Assembly (NCBI RefSeq): GCF_918741295.1
Contig: NZ_CAKKNB010000001.1
Span: 1,302,001 to 1,366,000, forward strand
From: Aquabacterium sp. CECT 9606
GTDB taxonomy: Bacteria > Pseudomonadota > Gammaproteobacteria > Burkholderiales > Burkholderiaceae_C
Length of the DNA: 64,000 nucleotides
Direction of reading: 5' to 3'
In this document: positions 1 to 10,518 of the stretch, piece after piece
Layout of the letters: each line of letters opens with the position of its first letter
Position numbering within the stretch: position 1 is the stretch's first letter
Notes under the pieces: generated by a model
Told to the model about the DNA's origin: nothing
What the model saw: the letters and a program-made list of their open reading frames with translations, nothing else
Databases searched by the model: none
Program-made: the position numbers and the translations under genes

Positions 1-158
1 ACCACCACAGACCGCGTAGGTACGCCCGGCCGCCGTGGGGTGCAGCGTCGGCAGCCACGGAGAACAAACTCAGCGCTGTCGCAGCAGGCAGCAGGAGCCA
101 CATGGACTTGCCCTGCTGGAGTACCAGCGCAGGCAGGTAGACCAGGATTTCAAGTGCG
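1..158 (-). pseudogene. Degenerate YnfA-family membrane protein fragment, lacking the N-terminus and frameshifted
   Basis: Minus-strand reading gives [35 protein letters not shown], then after a frame change WLPTLHPTAAGRTYAVCGG, resembling the YnfA core (WLLLPA...LFxWLLTLHPxAxGRxYAxYGG). Truncated against the end of the ATPase gene and by the window edge. Confidence 0.6.
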
Positions 159-2525
159 TCACTTTTTCTTGAAGCGCTGTAGCCGAAGGGCATTGCCAAT
201 CACCGACACGGAGCTCAGACTCATGGCCAGAGCCGCAATCAATGGGGACAGCAGCCACCCGGTCAGGGGATACAGCAAACCCGCTGCGATGGGAATGCCC
301 AAGGCGTTGTAGAAGAACGCGAAAGCCAGGTTTTGCTTCATGTTGGCCACGGTCGCCATGGATAGCATGCGCGCCGTGGCAATCCCTCTAAGGTCGCCTT
401 TGACCAGGGTGATCTGGGCGCTGTTCATGGCCACATCTGTACCCGTTCCCATCGCGACACCCACATCCGCGCGAGCGAGCGCGGGTGCATCGTTGATGCC
501 GTCGCCCGCCATGGCCACCACGCACCCCTCTTTCTGCAGGCGCTCGACCAGCAAGAGTTTGTCTGCGGGCTTGACCTCGCCATGAACCTCATCGATACCC
601 AGCCGTGCGCCGACCGCTTTTGCTGTGGTCTGTCCGTCGCCTGTGGCCATCACTATTCGGATACCTGCCTCCCTAAGGACGGTCAGTGCCTCAGGAGTGC
701 TTGATTTGATGGGGTCAGAGACAGCCAGTAAGCCGGCAATCTGGCCATTGACAGCCAGGTACATGACGCTGGCGCCCTCCGCGCGCAACGCTTCTGCCTG
801 CGGCACAAGTTTCTCTACGGGAGCCCCGATCTGTTGCATGAGGGTGGTGTTGCCCAGCGCCAAGCGATGACCATCTACCTCCCCTTGTACGCCAATGCCT
901 GTGCCAGATTCAAAATTGATCGGCTTGTCCAAGAGCAGGCCCTGTTCACGAGCCGCTCGAACGATGGCATCGGCAAGTGGATGCTCGCTACCTTGATCGA
1001 GGCTTGCTGCCAACCTCAATACTTCGGTGGCGTCCCAGCCAGGCGCTGCCACTGCGCGGTCGTAGGCTGGCTTGCCTTCTGTGAGCGTACCCGTCTTGTC
1101 CACGATCAATGCATTGACCTGACGCATGCGTTCGATGGCCGCAGCATCCCTGAACAACACACCTTGCGTGGCTCCCTTTCCGGTGGCTACCATGATGGAC
1201 ATGGGCGTGGCCAAGCCCAGCGCACAAGGGCAGGCGATGATCAGCACAGATACCGCGTTGATCAGGCCGTACACCCAGCTCGGATCAGGCCCGAAGAATC
1301 CCCAGCCAAAGAATGTCAAGAGGGCAATGCTGATCACGGCCATCACGAAGTAACCGGCTACGACATCGGCCATGCGTTGCATGGGGGCCTTGGAGCGCTG
1401 CGCCTGGGCCACCAATTGCACGATCTGCGACAGCATGGTCTCCGATCCAACTCGCTCCGAGCGCATGATCAGCGCACCGTTGGTATTGAGCGTCGCGCCT
1501 ATTACCTTGTCGCCTAATCGTTTGCTCACGGGAATGGGCTCACCAGTCAGCATGGATTCGTCCACGGCACTCGTGCCTTCCTCCACGACGCCGTCCACAG
1601 GAACCTTCTCTCCGGGCCTTACGCGCAAGCGGTCTCCCACGTGGACATGGGACAACGGTACATCTTCTTCGGTTCCGTCAGGCTTTAGCCTCCTGGCTGT
1701 CTTGGGCGCCAAACCCAGGAGCGACTTGATGGCAGCTGACGTTTGAGAGCGCGCTTTCAGTTCAAGCACCTGTCCAAGCAGCGTCAGAGAAATGATCACG
1801 GCAGCGGCTTCAAAGTAAACCGCCACACGCCCCATCGCCATGAAAGAAGCAGGAAAGACCTGTGGCGCAGCGGTGGCCACGACGCTGTACCAGTACGCCG
1901 CACCAGTGCCCAGGCCGATCAGTGTCCACATGTTGGGGCTGCGATGCACCACCGATAGCCAGCCCCGATAGAAGAAGGGCCAACCGCCCCATAGCACGAT
2001 GGGTGTGGCCAGGATCAGTTCCACCCAGCTTTGGACGGTCATGTCCATCAGCCCCAGGTTGTGTCCGAACATTGCCAGCACGAATACGACGGCAGTTAGT
2101 GGAAGCGTCCACCAAAAGCGCTGCTGAAAGTCACGCAATTCAGGGTTGTCGTCATCCAGGATGGGAAGCAAGGGCTCCAGCGTCATGCCGCACTTGGGGC
2201 AGTTTCCCGGGTGGTCCTGACGAACCTCCGGGTGCATGGGGCAGGTATAGGTGGCGCCTGTGAGTTGCTCCGAGGCTGGTAACTGAGGAGGTGTTGCTTC
2301 AGCCTGCTGCGCCTCGTTTGGCAAGACGAACCGATCTGGGCTTGAGAGGAATTTGGCTTTGCAGCGTTCGCTACAGAAGAAGAACATCTTGCCTGCGTAG
2401 CTCTCGGTCAGTGCCGATTGCTGCCTGATCGTCATGCCACAAACTGGATCCTTGACTTCGTCGTCAAGCAATGCGGTGCTATCGCTTGGTGAGTGGTGAT
2501 GGCTGTGATTTTCATTCACGGGCAA
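159..2525 (-). CDS. Cu+/Ag+ P1B-type ATPase with N-terminal YHS and heavy-metal-binding (YTCPMHPEV) domains
   Basis: [38 protein letters not shown] motifs; N-terminal DPVCGM...FFCSERC and [22 protein letters not shown]. Confidence 0.95.
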   Translation of the reverse strand: MPVNENHSHHHSPSDSTALLDDEVKDPVCGMTIRQQSALTESYAGKMFFFCSERCKAKFLSSPDRFVLPNEAQQAEATPPQLPASEQLTGATYTCPMHPEVRQDHPGNCPKCGMTLEPLLPILDDDNPELRDFQQRFWWTLPLTAVVFVLAMFGHNLGLMDMTVQSWVELILATPIVLWGGWPFFYRGWLSVVHRSPNMWTLIGLGTGAAYWYSVVATAAPQVFPASFMAMGRVAVYFEAAAVIISLTLLGQVLELKARSQTSAAIKSLLGLAPKTARRLKPDGTEEDVPLSHVHVGDRLRVRPGEKVPVDGVVEEGTSAVDESMLTGEPIPVSKRLGDKVIGATLNTNGALIMRSERVGSETMLSQIVQLVAQAQRSKAPMQRMADVVAGYFVMAVISIALLTFFGWGFFGPDPSWVYGLINAVSVLIIACPCALGLATPMSIMVATGKGATQGVLFRDAAAIERMRQVNALIVDKTGTLTEGKPAYDRAVAAPGWDATEVLRLAASLDQGSEHPLADAIVRAAREQGLLLDKPINFESGTGIGVQGEVDGHRLALGNTTLMQQIGAPVEKLVPQAEALRAEGASVMYLAVNGQIAGLLAVSDPIKSSTPEALTVLREAGIRIVMATGDGQTTAKAVGARLGIDEVHGEVKPADKLLLVERLQKEGCVVAMAGDGINDAPALARADVGVAMGTGTDVAMNSAQITLVKGDLRGIATARMLSMATVANMKQNLAFAFFYNALGIPIAAGLLYPLTGWLLSPLIAALAMSLSSVSVIGNALRLQRFKKK

Positions 2526-2619
2526 CTCTCCAGCGGTGATTGGAAAAAGCGCGGCAGGAACCTTGGTGTGATGAAAGCATGGGCCTCGTAGGCCGCTCCA
2601 AACTCACGTTGTATGCACT

Positions 2620-2895
2620 TCATCGGGTTGTCTTGCCAGAATCTGCCGATTTCTGTGGCGTGTCAGACCCGTGCTTTTGCCCTCCGTGACCGCCATGTCC
2701 ATGCCCGAACAGGTGCATCAGTGGGCATGCCAATAGCAACAGATAGGGCAGCTTACCCACGACATGCGACCAGTGCTCTCGCAATACGAAGAACGCCAGA
2801 ATGGCGCCGACCATGATCAACGCTACGCCGAGCGGGGACCTCAGAAACGATGGGCGTCCAGTGCTGCTTTGGTGATGGGTGTGTGCGTTTGTCAT
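2620..2895 (-). CDS. DUF2933-like small membrane protein, His-rich C-terminus
   Basis: 91 aa with one or two TM segments and LLLLACPLMHLFGHGHGGHG; in a copper gene context. Confidence 0.75.
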   Translation of the reverse strand: MTNAHTHHQSSTGRPSFLRSPLGVALIMVGAILAFFVLREHWSHVVGKLPYLLLLACPLMHLFGHGHGGHGGQKHGSDTPQKSADSGKTTR

Positions 2896-2930
2896 TTGCG
2901 CTCCGTGTATTGCGAGTGTTTACGTGGAAA

Positions 2931-3284
2931 TCACTTTTTCGTACCGGATGCCGGGCCCATGCCCATGCCGTCCTTCATCATTGGACAGCCGCTTTCCTTC
3001 ATGGCTTTCATGTGCTCATTCATGGCTTCCTGGCGCTTCTTGAAGTCTCGGATCTTCATGATTCGCTGGATTTCGGCGTGGTGCTTTTCCATGTGGGCGT
3101 GCATGCCCATTGACTCGCTCATGGCCGACGAAGTCGATGCGCTTGGGGCAACAACTGACGCGGATGCCGACGCCGCAGGGTGATGTGCCGAGTGATCTTC
3201 TGCCTTTGATTGTGCAAAGGCCATTCCGTTCAGTGCCAAAAAAACCAGGGCTGCGGCAGAGAAGTTGCGTTGATTGACGATCAT
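2931..3284 (-). CDS. Secreted Met/His-rich putative copper-binding protein
   Basis: Signal peptide; MGMHAHMEKHHAE and CPMMKDGMGMGP. Confidence 0.7.
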   Translation of the reverse strand: MIVNQRNFSAAALVFLALNGMAFAQSKAEDHSAHHPAASASASVVAPSASTSSAMSESMGMHAHMEKHHAEIQRIMKIRDFKKRQEAMNEHMKAMKESGCPMMKDGMGMGPASGTKK

Positions 3285-3362
3285 GCTGACTCCAGTATTC
3301 GCTAGGCGAACGGTTGTGGTGAGTTCAGCTTAGTGGCAGCACCTTTCATGCAGGTGAGTCAG

Positions 3363-3382
3363 AGATTACAGGTTTGTTATCT
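3363..3382. promoter_or_regulatory. Candidate CopR/CusR-type box AGATTACA-GGTT-TGTTATCT
   Basis: Near-perfect inverted repeat (one mismatch) with the same TnACA-N4-TGTnA layout as the site at 5647-5680; upstream of the 2931-3284 gene. Confidence 0.5.
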
Positions 3383-3493
3383 TGGTGTCATTGAGGCCAT
3401 TAACGCCAGCCAGCTTGATCTAGATCAATGGCAGACGGGGCGCATTGCGTGGCGCCGGGCTCGTGGATGCCAACCTACAACGGAAGGGGCATG

Positions 3494-4909
3494 TCAGGCA
3501 TGGGACGGGTTCGACCTGTCGCCCACCGGGAAACTCAGCGTGAAGCAGGTGCGCCCATGCTTTGAGGTGACGGCGACTTTTCCGCTGTGGGCTTCGACAA
3601 TCGCACGGGTGATGGACAGACCCAGTCCTGCGCCGTCGCTGGATGGGTGAGCCCGAGCGGGGTCTGCACGGAAGAATCGATCGAACAACCTTGGTAAAAC
3701 CTTGGGGTCGATGTCTTCGCCCGAATTGGCAACAGCCACCTCGATATAGGGCTCTGCTTTTCGCACGGAGATGCAAACGTCTCCGCTGCTCGGTGTGTGG
3801 CGAAGGGCATTTGACAGCAGATTGCTGACGGCCCTCCTGAACATCAGCCTGTCACCTGTGATCAGATCATCGCCCACAAGGTTGATGCGGATGGATTTTT
3901 CTTCCGCGACGGCATCGTAAAACTCTACGAGTTTCTGGATTTCTGATGACGCTTGAAAATGCTCCTTTTGAGGTATGGCAAAGCTGCGTTCAGTCTTGGC
4001 CAGAAAAAGCATGTCTGACACCATTCTGGCCAAGCGCTGAAACTCCTCGACGTTAGATGCCAGGGTATCTCGATAGGTCTCCGTGTCACGTTGCGATGAC
4101 AGGACAACCTGTGTTTGCGTCATCAAGTTGCTGATAGGTGTGCGCAGTTCATGCGCCAGATCAGAGGAGAAATCTGACAAACGCTGAAAATCACTTTGCA
4201 GCCTGTCCAACATGCTGTTGAGTTCCTTTGCCAGATCGGCCATCTCAATGGGAACTGAGCCGACAGGCATCCGCTCGTCAAGTTGCCTCCCGGAAACTGT
4301 CGCAGCACGCGATTTCATCGCCCTCAACGGAGCAAGACCCTGGTGGGCAGCAAACCAACTGAACATGCCGCTGGCGATCATCGCAAGTACCGTGTAAATC
4401 GCCAAGGTTCGGCCGAGTTGGGCGATGAATTCGTCGTGGTGTTTCGTGTCAATGGCCACAACAACGTCAAGGGCGTTGGTGGGGTCGTATCCAGGGCTTT
4501 GCTGCATGCGAAGCGCCCGGTATTCCCGCCCTTGACTCTGCCACCTTTGAATCACCTGCTCGTCAGGCTGGCTCAGCCCCGGCGCCACTTGCCCAGGCGG
4601 AGAAAACCGATCTGAACTATAGAGTGTTGATCCGTCAATGCCTTTGGCAGAGATGTACATGCCGTGGTGGTGATTCAAGGCCTCGCTCAATCTTTTGCGG
4701 GCGTCATCTTGAGAGCGCGACTTCGTTAGGATGTCCTTGATGAGGAGTTGCTTGTCACTGAGGGTGAAGCGGTCCAAATCGATGAAATGCTGGTCTGCAG
4801 CGTACATAAGCAGGCTGCCCAAGCCCAGCACAATGCACACGGACGTCAAGGTGAAGAACAATGTCAAGCGAGCGGTCAGTGACAACGCCTTCAGTCGTTC
4901 GATCTTCAC
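3494..4909 (-). CDS. copS: Heavy-metal sensor histidine kinase (CusS/CopS-like)
   Basis: [14 protein letters not shown]-box, [16 protein letters not shown]; likely GTG start at 4909 overlapping the regulator stop codon. Confidence 0.9.
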   Translation of the reverse strand: MKIERLKALSLTARLTLFFTLTSVCIVLGLGSLLMYAADQHFIDLDRFTLSDKQLLIKDILTKSRSQDDARKRLSEALNHHHGMYISAKGIDGSTLYSSDRFSPPGQVAPGLSQPDEQVIQRWQSQGREYRALRMQQSPGYDPTNALDVVVAIDTKHHDEFIAQLGRTLAIYTVLAMIASGMFSWFAAHQGLAPLRAMKSRAATVSGRQLDERMPVGSVPIEMADLAKELNSMLDRLQSDFQRLSDFSSDLAHELRTPISNLMTQTQVVLSSQRDTETYRDTLASNVEEFQRLARMVSDMLFLAKTERSFAIPQKEHFQASSEIQKLVEFYDAVAEEKSIRINLVGDDLITGDRLMFRRAVSNLLSNALRHTPSSGDVCISVRKAEPYIEVAVANSGEDIDPKVLPRLFDRFFRADPARAHPSSDGAGLGLSITRAIVEAHSGKVAVTSKHGRTCFTLSFPVGDRSNPSHA

Positions 4910-5622
4910 TGTGCAGACCTTCCAGGCTCTTCGAGAACGTACCCCATTCCTCGTACTGTTTGAATCAACTTGATGTTTTGGCCTTCGTCGATTTTGACCC
5001 TCAGCCGCCGAATGGCCACCTCGATCACGTTTGTATCGCTGTCGAAGTTCATGTCCCACACTTGCGATGCGATGAGAGAACGCGGCAGCACCTCACCTTG
5101 TCGCCGCATCAGTAGCTCCAGAAGACCGAACTCTTTGGCCGTCAAGTCGATCCTCACGCCACCTCTGGTCACGCGTCGTCGCAAGAGATCCATCTCAAGA
5201 TCAGCAACGCACAACGTTGGGCCGTCACCATGCTGCCGCCCCCTGCGCAGGATGATTCGAACCCGCGCCAGCAACTCCGCGAACGAGAACGGTTTGATGA
5301 GGTAATCATCGGCGCCCAACTCCAGCCCTTTGACACGATCCTCGACTTGATCGCGGGCTGTCAAAAATAAGACAGGCATTTCCAGGCCCTGCTGACGCAA
5401 GGTGCTCAGCACTTGCCACCCGTTGAGACCTGGCAGCATGACGTCCAGGATCACCAGATCGTGCGCACCGTGTTTGGCGAGGTGAATCCCGTCGGGGCCG
5501 TTGGTCGCCAGATCGACAACAAACCCTGCTTCGCTGAGCCCTTGGCGCAGGTACTCCCCGGTCTTTGGTTCGTCTTCTACGATCAAGATGCGCACGGTGA
5601 TCTCCAGTTCCTGCCAGCGCAT
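4906..5622 (-). CDS. copR: OmpR-family response regulator (CopR/CusR-like)
   Basis: [20 protein letters not shown] receiver and winged-helix C-terminus; adjacent kinase. N-terminal few residues of the track ORF may not be real. Confidence 0.92.
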   Translation of the reverse strand: MRWQELEITVRILIVEDEPKTGEYLRQGLSEAGFVVDLATNGPDGIHLAKHGAHDLVILDVMLPGLNGWQVLSTLRQQGLEMPVLFLTARDQVEDRVKGLELGADDYLIKPFSFAELLARVRIILRRGRQHGDGPTLCVADLEMDLLRRRVTRGGVRIDLTAKEFGLLELLMRRQGEVLPRSLIASQVWDMNFDSDTNVIEVAIRRLRVKIDEGQNIKLIQTVRGMGYVLEEPGRSAQ

Positions 5623-5646
5623 GAGTTTGCCGCCATTCTGACGTGC

Positions 5647-5680
5647 GTTTCGCAGATGACAAAACTGTCATCTGCGAAAC
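5647..5680. promoter_or_regulatory. Perfect 15-bp inverted repeat GTTTCGCAGATGACA-AAAC-TGTCATCTGCGAAAC, candidate CopR operator
   Basis: Lies between divergent copR and the plus-strand copper operon; contains the TGACA-N4-TGTCA core. Confidence 0.8.
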
Positions 5681-5745
5681 AGGTTCTCGACAGGCTGACC
5701 TGAGCACAATGGCAGCTTGAAATCACAGCTTGCCAAGAGGAAGAC

Positions 5746-6075
5746 ATGCTATTGGCCCAATCGTCCTATGTTGTTCGCCCCGCACTGGGTCTGGTGCTGT
5801 TAGCCATGGGGGGGCTGACCCAAGCCCAGCAGCCTGCCAGTGCTGAACCAATCGCGCCACCTGAATTCAAGGTGACCTACCGATCCCCTATTGGCAGCTA
5901 CCAGGGCTTTTCCGATCCGGTTCTCGCGGCCTGGAAAGAGTCCAACGACTTGGTCGGTCGCATTGGTGGTTGGCGAGCTTACGCACGAGAGTCGCGTGGT
6001 GGTCCCAACATCAAACCGAGCAGCGAGTCTGAACGCGATGATCCGCACGCAGGTCATGGGGAGAGCCGTCGATGA
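5746..6075 (+). CDS. Small secreted protein of the copper operon
   Basis: Signal peptide-like N-terminus; stop overlaps the next start (ATGA). Confidence 0.6.
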   Translation: MLLAQSSYVVRPALGLVLLAMGGLTQAQQPASAEPIAPPEFKVTYRSPIGSYQGFSDPVLAAWKESNDLVGRIGGWRAYARESRGGPNIKPSSESERDDPHAGHGESRR

Positions 6076-7502
6076 AAAGGCTGTTCAATCGAGTACCGCT
6101 GAGAGCGGGTGTCGCTGCGATCGGTTTGGGTGTTCTCTCTGGTTGTGCGAGCATCGACATTGGTCAATCGGTCAAGCGCACCAACGACGAAACCTCGGGC
6201 TTCACGCAGGGGAATCTGTCGCTGGCGACGAACGATTCTGAAAAGACAAAACTCCGCGGACGAGCCCACTCTCTGTTGGAAAAGCCTTTGAGCCAGTCGC
6301 AAGCAGTGGAGCTGGCGTTGGTCAATAGCCCTTCCATGCAAGCCCTTCTGGCGCAGAGTTGGGCTGAAGCAGCTCAGACGGCTCAGTCAGGCCGTATCGC
6401 CAATCCGGTGTTCAGTTTTGAGCGCTTGCGCGCTGGCGATGAGCTGGAGTTGGGGCGCGCTTTGTCCTTTGGCTTGCTTGATCTCATCTCTCTACCTTGG
6501 CGACAGAGTGCTGCCAGCCGACGAATCGAACAAGCACAGGTAAAGCTGGCTGCAGACGTTGTGGACCAAGTGACCTTGGTCCGCCAGGCTTGGGTCCGTG
6601 CTGTGGCCGCTCAACAGACGCTCAAGTATGCCGAACAGGTCTATGAGGCATCCCAAGCAAGCGCAGAACTGGCGCAGCGTATGCAAGCGGTCGGCAACTT
6701 CAACCGAGTTTCGCGCGCCAGGCAACAGGCCTTTTATGCCGACGCAGCAACCCGGTTGGCCTCTGTAAGCCATCTGAACACGGCGGCCAGAGAGGAGTTG
6801 GTACGTCTGCTTGGTTTGAACGATGCCCAAGTCGATCAACTGAGGCTTCCAGATCGTCTCCCCGACTTACCCAAGGAACCGGTGAATCCGAAGGCATTCA
6901 GTGCGCAGGCGTCTCAATCTCGACTGGATATTCGCTTGGCCCAGAGCAATTTCGATGCGTATGCCAAGGCTCAGGGTCTTGAACTGGTGAACTCGTTTAC
7001 CGACATCGAGTTGACCGCCCGCAGGAACACCAAATTTGATAACGCAGCGGGAACAAGTTCCACTGCCAGAGGTTATGAGTTGGCCTTGCGACTGCCAATT
7101 TTTGACTGGGGTGGCATGCAGCGCGACGCCTTCAATGCGCGTACTTTGGCTGCGGCCAATCAGCTTGAGGCCGTCATACGCTCAGCAGGCTCCAACCTGC
7201 GAGAGAGCTATTCGGCTTATCGAGCTGCTCACGACGTTGCCAGGCATTACAGAGATGAGGTTCTGCCTCTGCGCAAAGTCATCTCGGATGAGAACCAGCT
7301 TCGGTACAACGGCATGCTCATCGGTGTATTCGAGCTGCTGGCCGACTACCGGGATCAAGTGGAAACGGTTATTGCTGCCATCGATGCTGAACAACAGTTC
7401 TGGTTGGCCGACGCCGCGATGCAGGCCTCTCTGATCGGGCGCCCCACCAGTACCACCTTGTCCGTCGGCGGCGCAGCTCCCAGCGCCGGTGGCGGCCACT
7501 GA
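6072..7502 (+). CDS. TolC-family outer membrane protein
   Basis: Lipoprotein-like N-terminus (LSGCAS) and long TolC-type helical repeats; in the copper operon. Confidence 0.88.
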   Translation: MKRLFNRVPLRAGVAAIGLGVLSGCASIDIGQSVKRTNDETSGFTQGNLSLATNDSEKTKLRGRAHSLLEKPLSQSQAVELALVNSPSMQALLAQSWAEAAQTAQSGRIANPVFSFERLRAGDELELGRALSFGLLDLISLPWRQSAASRRIEQAQVKLAADVVDQVTLVRQAWVRAVAAQQTLKYAEQVYEASQASAELAQRMQAVGNFNRVSRARQQAFYADAATRLASVSHLNTAAREELVRLLGLNDAQVDQLRLPDRLPDLPKEPVNPKAFSAQASQSRLDIRLAQSNFDAYAKAQGLELVNSFTDIELTARRNTKFDNAAGTSSTARGYELALRLPIFDWGGMQRDAFNARTLAAANQLEAVIRSAGSNLRESYSAYRAAHDVARHYRDEVLPLRKVISDENQLRYNGMLIGVFELLADYRDQVETVIAAIDAEQQFWLADAAMQASLIGRPTSTTLSVGGAAPSAGGGH

Positions 7503-7516
7503 TCAAAGGAACAAAG

Positions 7517-8929
7517 ATGTCGTCAAGAAGAGATTTTTTCAGGATGGCTGGCATTGCGGGTGGTGCCGTGGCCGCCAGTGCCGTCAGCCGTGTGGCCATG
7601 GCCGCATTGCCTGAGCCAGTGATTCAGACCAGCGCGGAAACCATGGCTCCGCTCATTCCTGAAACGGGGCGCTTGTACAACCCTGTGGTGACCTTGAATG
7701 GATGGACTTTGCCCTGGCGTATGAACCAGGGCGTCAAGGAGTTCCATTTGGTTGCCGAGCCGGTGGTGAGAGAGATGGCGCCAGGCTTCAAGGCGCACCT
7801 GTGGGGGTACAACGGGCAAAGCCCGGGGCCTACCATTGAAGTGGTGGAAGGCGACCGTGTTCGGCTTTATGTCACCAATCGGTTGCCTGAGCACACGAGC
7901 ATCCATTGGCATGGACAGCGGCTGCCCAACGGCATGGACGGTGTGGCCGGTTTGAATCAGCCCGCCATTCCTGTGGGGAAGACCTACGTTTACGAGTTCG
8001 TGGCACGTCGTCCAGGAACGTTCATGTATCACCCCCATGCCGACGAAATGACACAGATGGCCATGGGCATGATGGGGTTTTGGGTCACGCACCCGAAGAA
8101 CAAGCACCCGTTGATCGATGAGGTCAACAGAGACTTCTGCTTCTTGCTCAATGCTTTTGACATCGATCCGGGCAGTTACACCCCCAAGACGATGACCATG
8201 CTTGACTTCAATCTGTGGGCGTGGAACAGCCGCATCTTTCCCGGGGTCGACTCGCTCAACGTTCGACTCAACGACAAAGTGCGCATCCGGGTTGGCAATC
8301 TCACGATGACGAACCACCCCATCCATTTGCATGGACATGAATTCTTGGTGACAGGCACCGATGGTGGCCCGACGCCGAAGAGCACTCGCTGGTACGAGGT
8401 GACCACCGACGTTGCCGTTGGGCAAATGCGGCAGATCGAGTTTTTGGCCGATGAGGAGGGGGACTGGGCTTTTCACTGCCACAAGAGCCATCACACCATG
8501 AACGCCATGGGGCATGACGTTCCAAATCTGATTGGTGTGGATCACCGTGGCGTTGCCAAAAAGATCAAGGGCCTTTTGCCTGAGTACATGGTCATGGGCG
8601 AGCGTGGGATGGCCGACATGACCGAGATGGAAATGCCGATACCTGACAACACGGTACCCATGATGACTGGCGAAGGGCCTTTTGGCTCGGTCGAGATGGG
8701 CGGCATGTTCAGTGTGCTCAAGGTTCGCAAGAACCAAAAGCATGGCGATTACAAGGACCCTGGTTGGTTCAAGCATCCTGCAGGCACCGTGGCACATGAA
8801 TATACCGGCCCCTTGAGTGAGCCTGCCAGATTCAAGTCTGAAGGTGGGCAATCTATGCCCCGGGCCAAGAAGCCTGACAAGGCTGTCGAGGTGCGAGCCC
8901 GCAAGCCGACGTCTCACAGCGATCACTGA
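7517..8929 (+). CDS. Tat-exported multicopper oxidase (CopA/CumA-like)
   Basis: SSRRDFFRMAGIAGG Tat signal; HWHGQRLPNGMDG, HPHADEMTQMAMG, HPIHLHGHEF, HCHKSHHTMNAMG copper ligands. Confidence 0.95.
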   Translation: MSSRRDFFRMAGIAGGAVAASAVSRVAMAALPEPVIQTSAETMAPLIPETGRLYNPVVTLNGWTLPWRMNQGVKEFHLVAEPVVREMAPGFKAHLWGYNGQSPGPTIEVVEGDRVRLYVTNRLPEHTSIHWHGQRLPNGMDGVAGLNQPAIPVGKTYVYEFVARRPGTFMYHPHADEMTQMAMGMMGFWVTHPKNKHPLIDEVNRDFCFLLNAFDIDPGSYTPKTMTMLDFNLWAWNSRIFPGVDSLNVRLNDKVRIRVGNLTMTNHPIHLHGHEFLVTGTDGGPTPKSTRWYEVTTDVAVGQMRQIEFLADEEGDWAFHCHKSHHTMNAMGHDVPNLIGVDHRGVAKKIKGLLPEYMVMGERGMADMTEMEMPIPDNTVPMMTGEGPFGSVEMGGMFSVLKVRKNQKHGDYKDPGWFKHPAGTVAHEYTGPLSEPARFKSEGGQSMPRAKKPDKAVEVRARKPTSHSDH

Positions 8930-8956
8930 TTCTCAACCTCTTGATACGGATTTTTC

Positions 8957-9460
8957 ATGATGAACAAACGTCGATTCGCCACCCACTTCATTGCTGCAAC
9001 TTGCTTGACGCTGTCCGCTTCCGCATTTGCTGGGGGAGACCATGCGCATGACCATGGTGCAGGAACCCAGGCCGCTGAAGAAACCGCCATCGGCAAGCCT
9101 GGTCGGGCATCGAAAGTCACCAGAACGATCAAGGTTTCGATGAGCGACAAGATGCGATTTGAACCTGCATCGATTCAAGTCAAGCAGGGCGAAACAGTGC
9201 GCTTCGTCGTCAGAAACGCAGGCCAGATCAAGCACGAGATGAACCTGGGGACCGAAAAGGAACTTTTGGAGCATTTGGAGGTGATGAAGAAGTTCCCGAA
9301 CATGGAGCACGACGAGCCCAACAAGGTGACCATTGCGCCTGGGCAGCAAGGTGAAATCGTCTGGCAGTTCACTAAAGCCGGGACAGTGAATTTCGCGTGC
9401 TTGGTTCCTGGTCACTACGAGGCGGGCATGAAGGGCAAGGTCCAGGTTTCGAAGAAATGA
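8957..9460 (+). CDS. Cupredoxin-family copper protein
   Basis: Signal peptide; C-terminal FACLVPGHYEAGMKGKVQV type 1 copper loop. Confidence 0.88.
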   Translation: MMNKRRFATHFIAATCLTLSASAFAGGDHAHDHGAGTQAAEETAIGKPGRASKVTRTIKVSMSDKMRFEPASIQVKQGETVRFVVRNAGQIKHEMNLGTEKELLEHLEVMKKFPNMEHDEPNKVTIAPGQQGEIVWQFTKAGTVNFACLVPGHYEAGMKGKVQVSKK

Positions 9461-9951
9461 TCATGCGAGACCAATCTGTGTCTCCATTGCGCTCTAGGCG
9501 CAAAGTGCTGATGGCGGCCTTGTCATTGGCATGTACGCCGACGATTTGGGCGGCCTCAGAGACTGCGGAGCGAACACCAATCAAGGTGTGGAAAGATCCC
9601 AACTGCGGCTGTTGCAAGCTGTGGGTCTCGCACCTTGAGCACAATGGCTTCGTCGTCACCGTGGTGGATGAGGGCAACAAGGCCGCGCGTGCCGCCCTTG
9701 GGATGCCGGAGCGGCAGGCATCCTGTCACACGGCTGTGGTGTCCGGCTATGTGATCGAGGGGCACGTCCCTGCGCGCGATATCCGCCGGTTGCTCAAAGA
9801 CAGGCCACATGCCCTGGGTTTGGCTGTGCCTGGCATGCCTGTCGGATCTCCTGGGATGGATGGGCCTGACTTTGATGGTCACCGCGATCCATACCAAGTG
9901 CTGCTGATCCGCAAAGACGGATCGGTTCTGGTTTTTAACTCTTACTCATGA
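9457..9951 (+). CDS. DUF411 metal-binding protein
   Basis: KVWKDPNCGCCKLWVSHL...ASCHTAVVSGYVIEGHVPA; start ATG at 9457 overlaps the previous stop. Confidence 0.88.
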   Translation: MIMRDQSVSPLRSRRKVLMAALSLACTPTIWAASETAERTPIKVWKDPNCGCCKLWVSHLEHNGFVVTVVDEGNKAARAALGMPERQASCHTAVVSGYVIEGHVPARDIRRLLKDRPHALGLAVPGMPVGSPGMDGPDFDGHRDPYQVLLIRKDGSVLVFNSYS

Positions 9952-9959
9952 GGTCAACA

Positions 9960-10301
9960 ATGAACGCCATTGCTAAGTTTTTAGCCGTATCGGCTTGTGC
10001 CATCGGCATCGCTTCTCCACTTGCTTCATTCGCTCAAGCTGCCATGGACCATTCGAAGATGGAGTCCGCGCAGGCTCCCGCAATGACCGACGGCGAGATC
10101 AAGAAAATTGATCAGACCAACGGCAAAGTCACCATCAAGCATGGTGACATCAAGCACCTGGACATGCCAGGCATGACCATGGTGTTTACCGCCAAAGACA
10201 AGAGCATCTTGTCCAATTTCAAGCCTGGTGATCAGGTGAAATTCATGGTCCTCAGCGAGGGTGGGAAGATGATCGTGACGGAAATTAAAAATGCGCCTTG
10301 A
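9960..10301 (+). CDS. cusF: CusF-like periplasmic copper-binding protein
   Basis: GEIKKIDQTNGKVTIKHGDIKHLDMPGMTMVFTAKD. Confidence 0.88.
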   Translation: MNAIAKFLAVSACAIGIASPLASFAQAAMDHSKMESAQAPAMTDGEIKKIDQTNGKVTIKHGDIKHLDMPGMTMVFTAKDKSILSNFKPGDQVKFMVLSEGGKMIVTEIKNAP

Positions 10302-10518
10302 CGAAAGTGTTAAATCACGTTAGGTGCCAGGCTTGTTGAGTTAGCGTTGACTGTCTGTGCTCGGTGGTGTTTTTCCGAGATCGATTCAATCGGGCTTTGC
10401 TTGGGCTATTTATCTGATCGGGTTGGTTGGTTAGAGGATCGCCCATAGTCCAATTCAGTGCCCGCTCAGCTGAAGATGGTTTTTGGCCTGATTTGGGAAT
10501 GCTTTTTGTTTTGGGGCT

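Noticed and set aside
7523-8926. Long antisense ORF (467 aa) opposite the multicopper oxidase
   Set aside because: Shadow ORF in GC-rich coding DNA; low-complexity His/Arg composition and no domain logic, while the plus strand encodes clear copper ligands.
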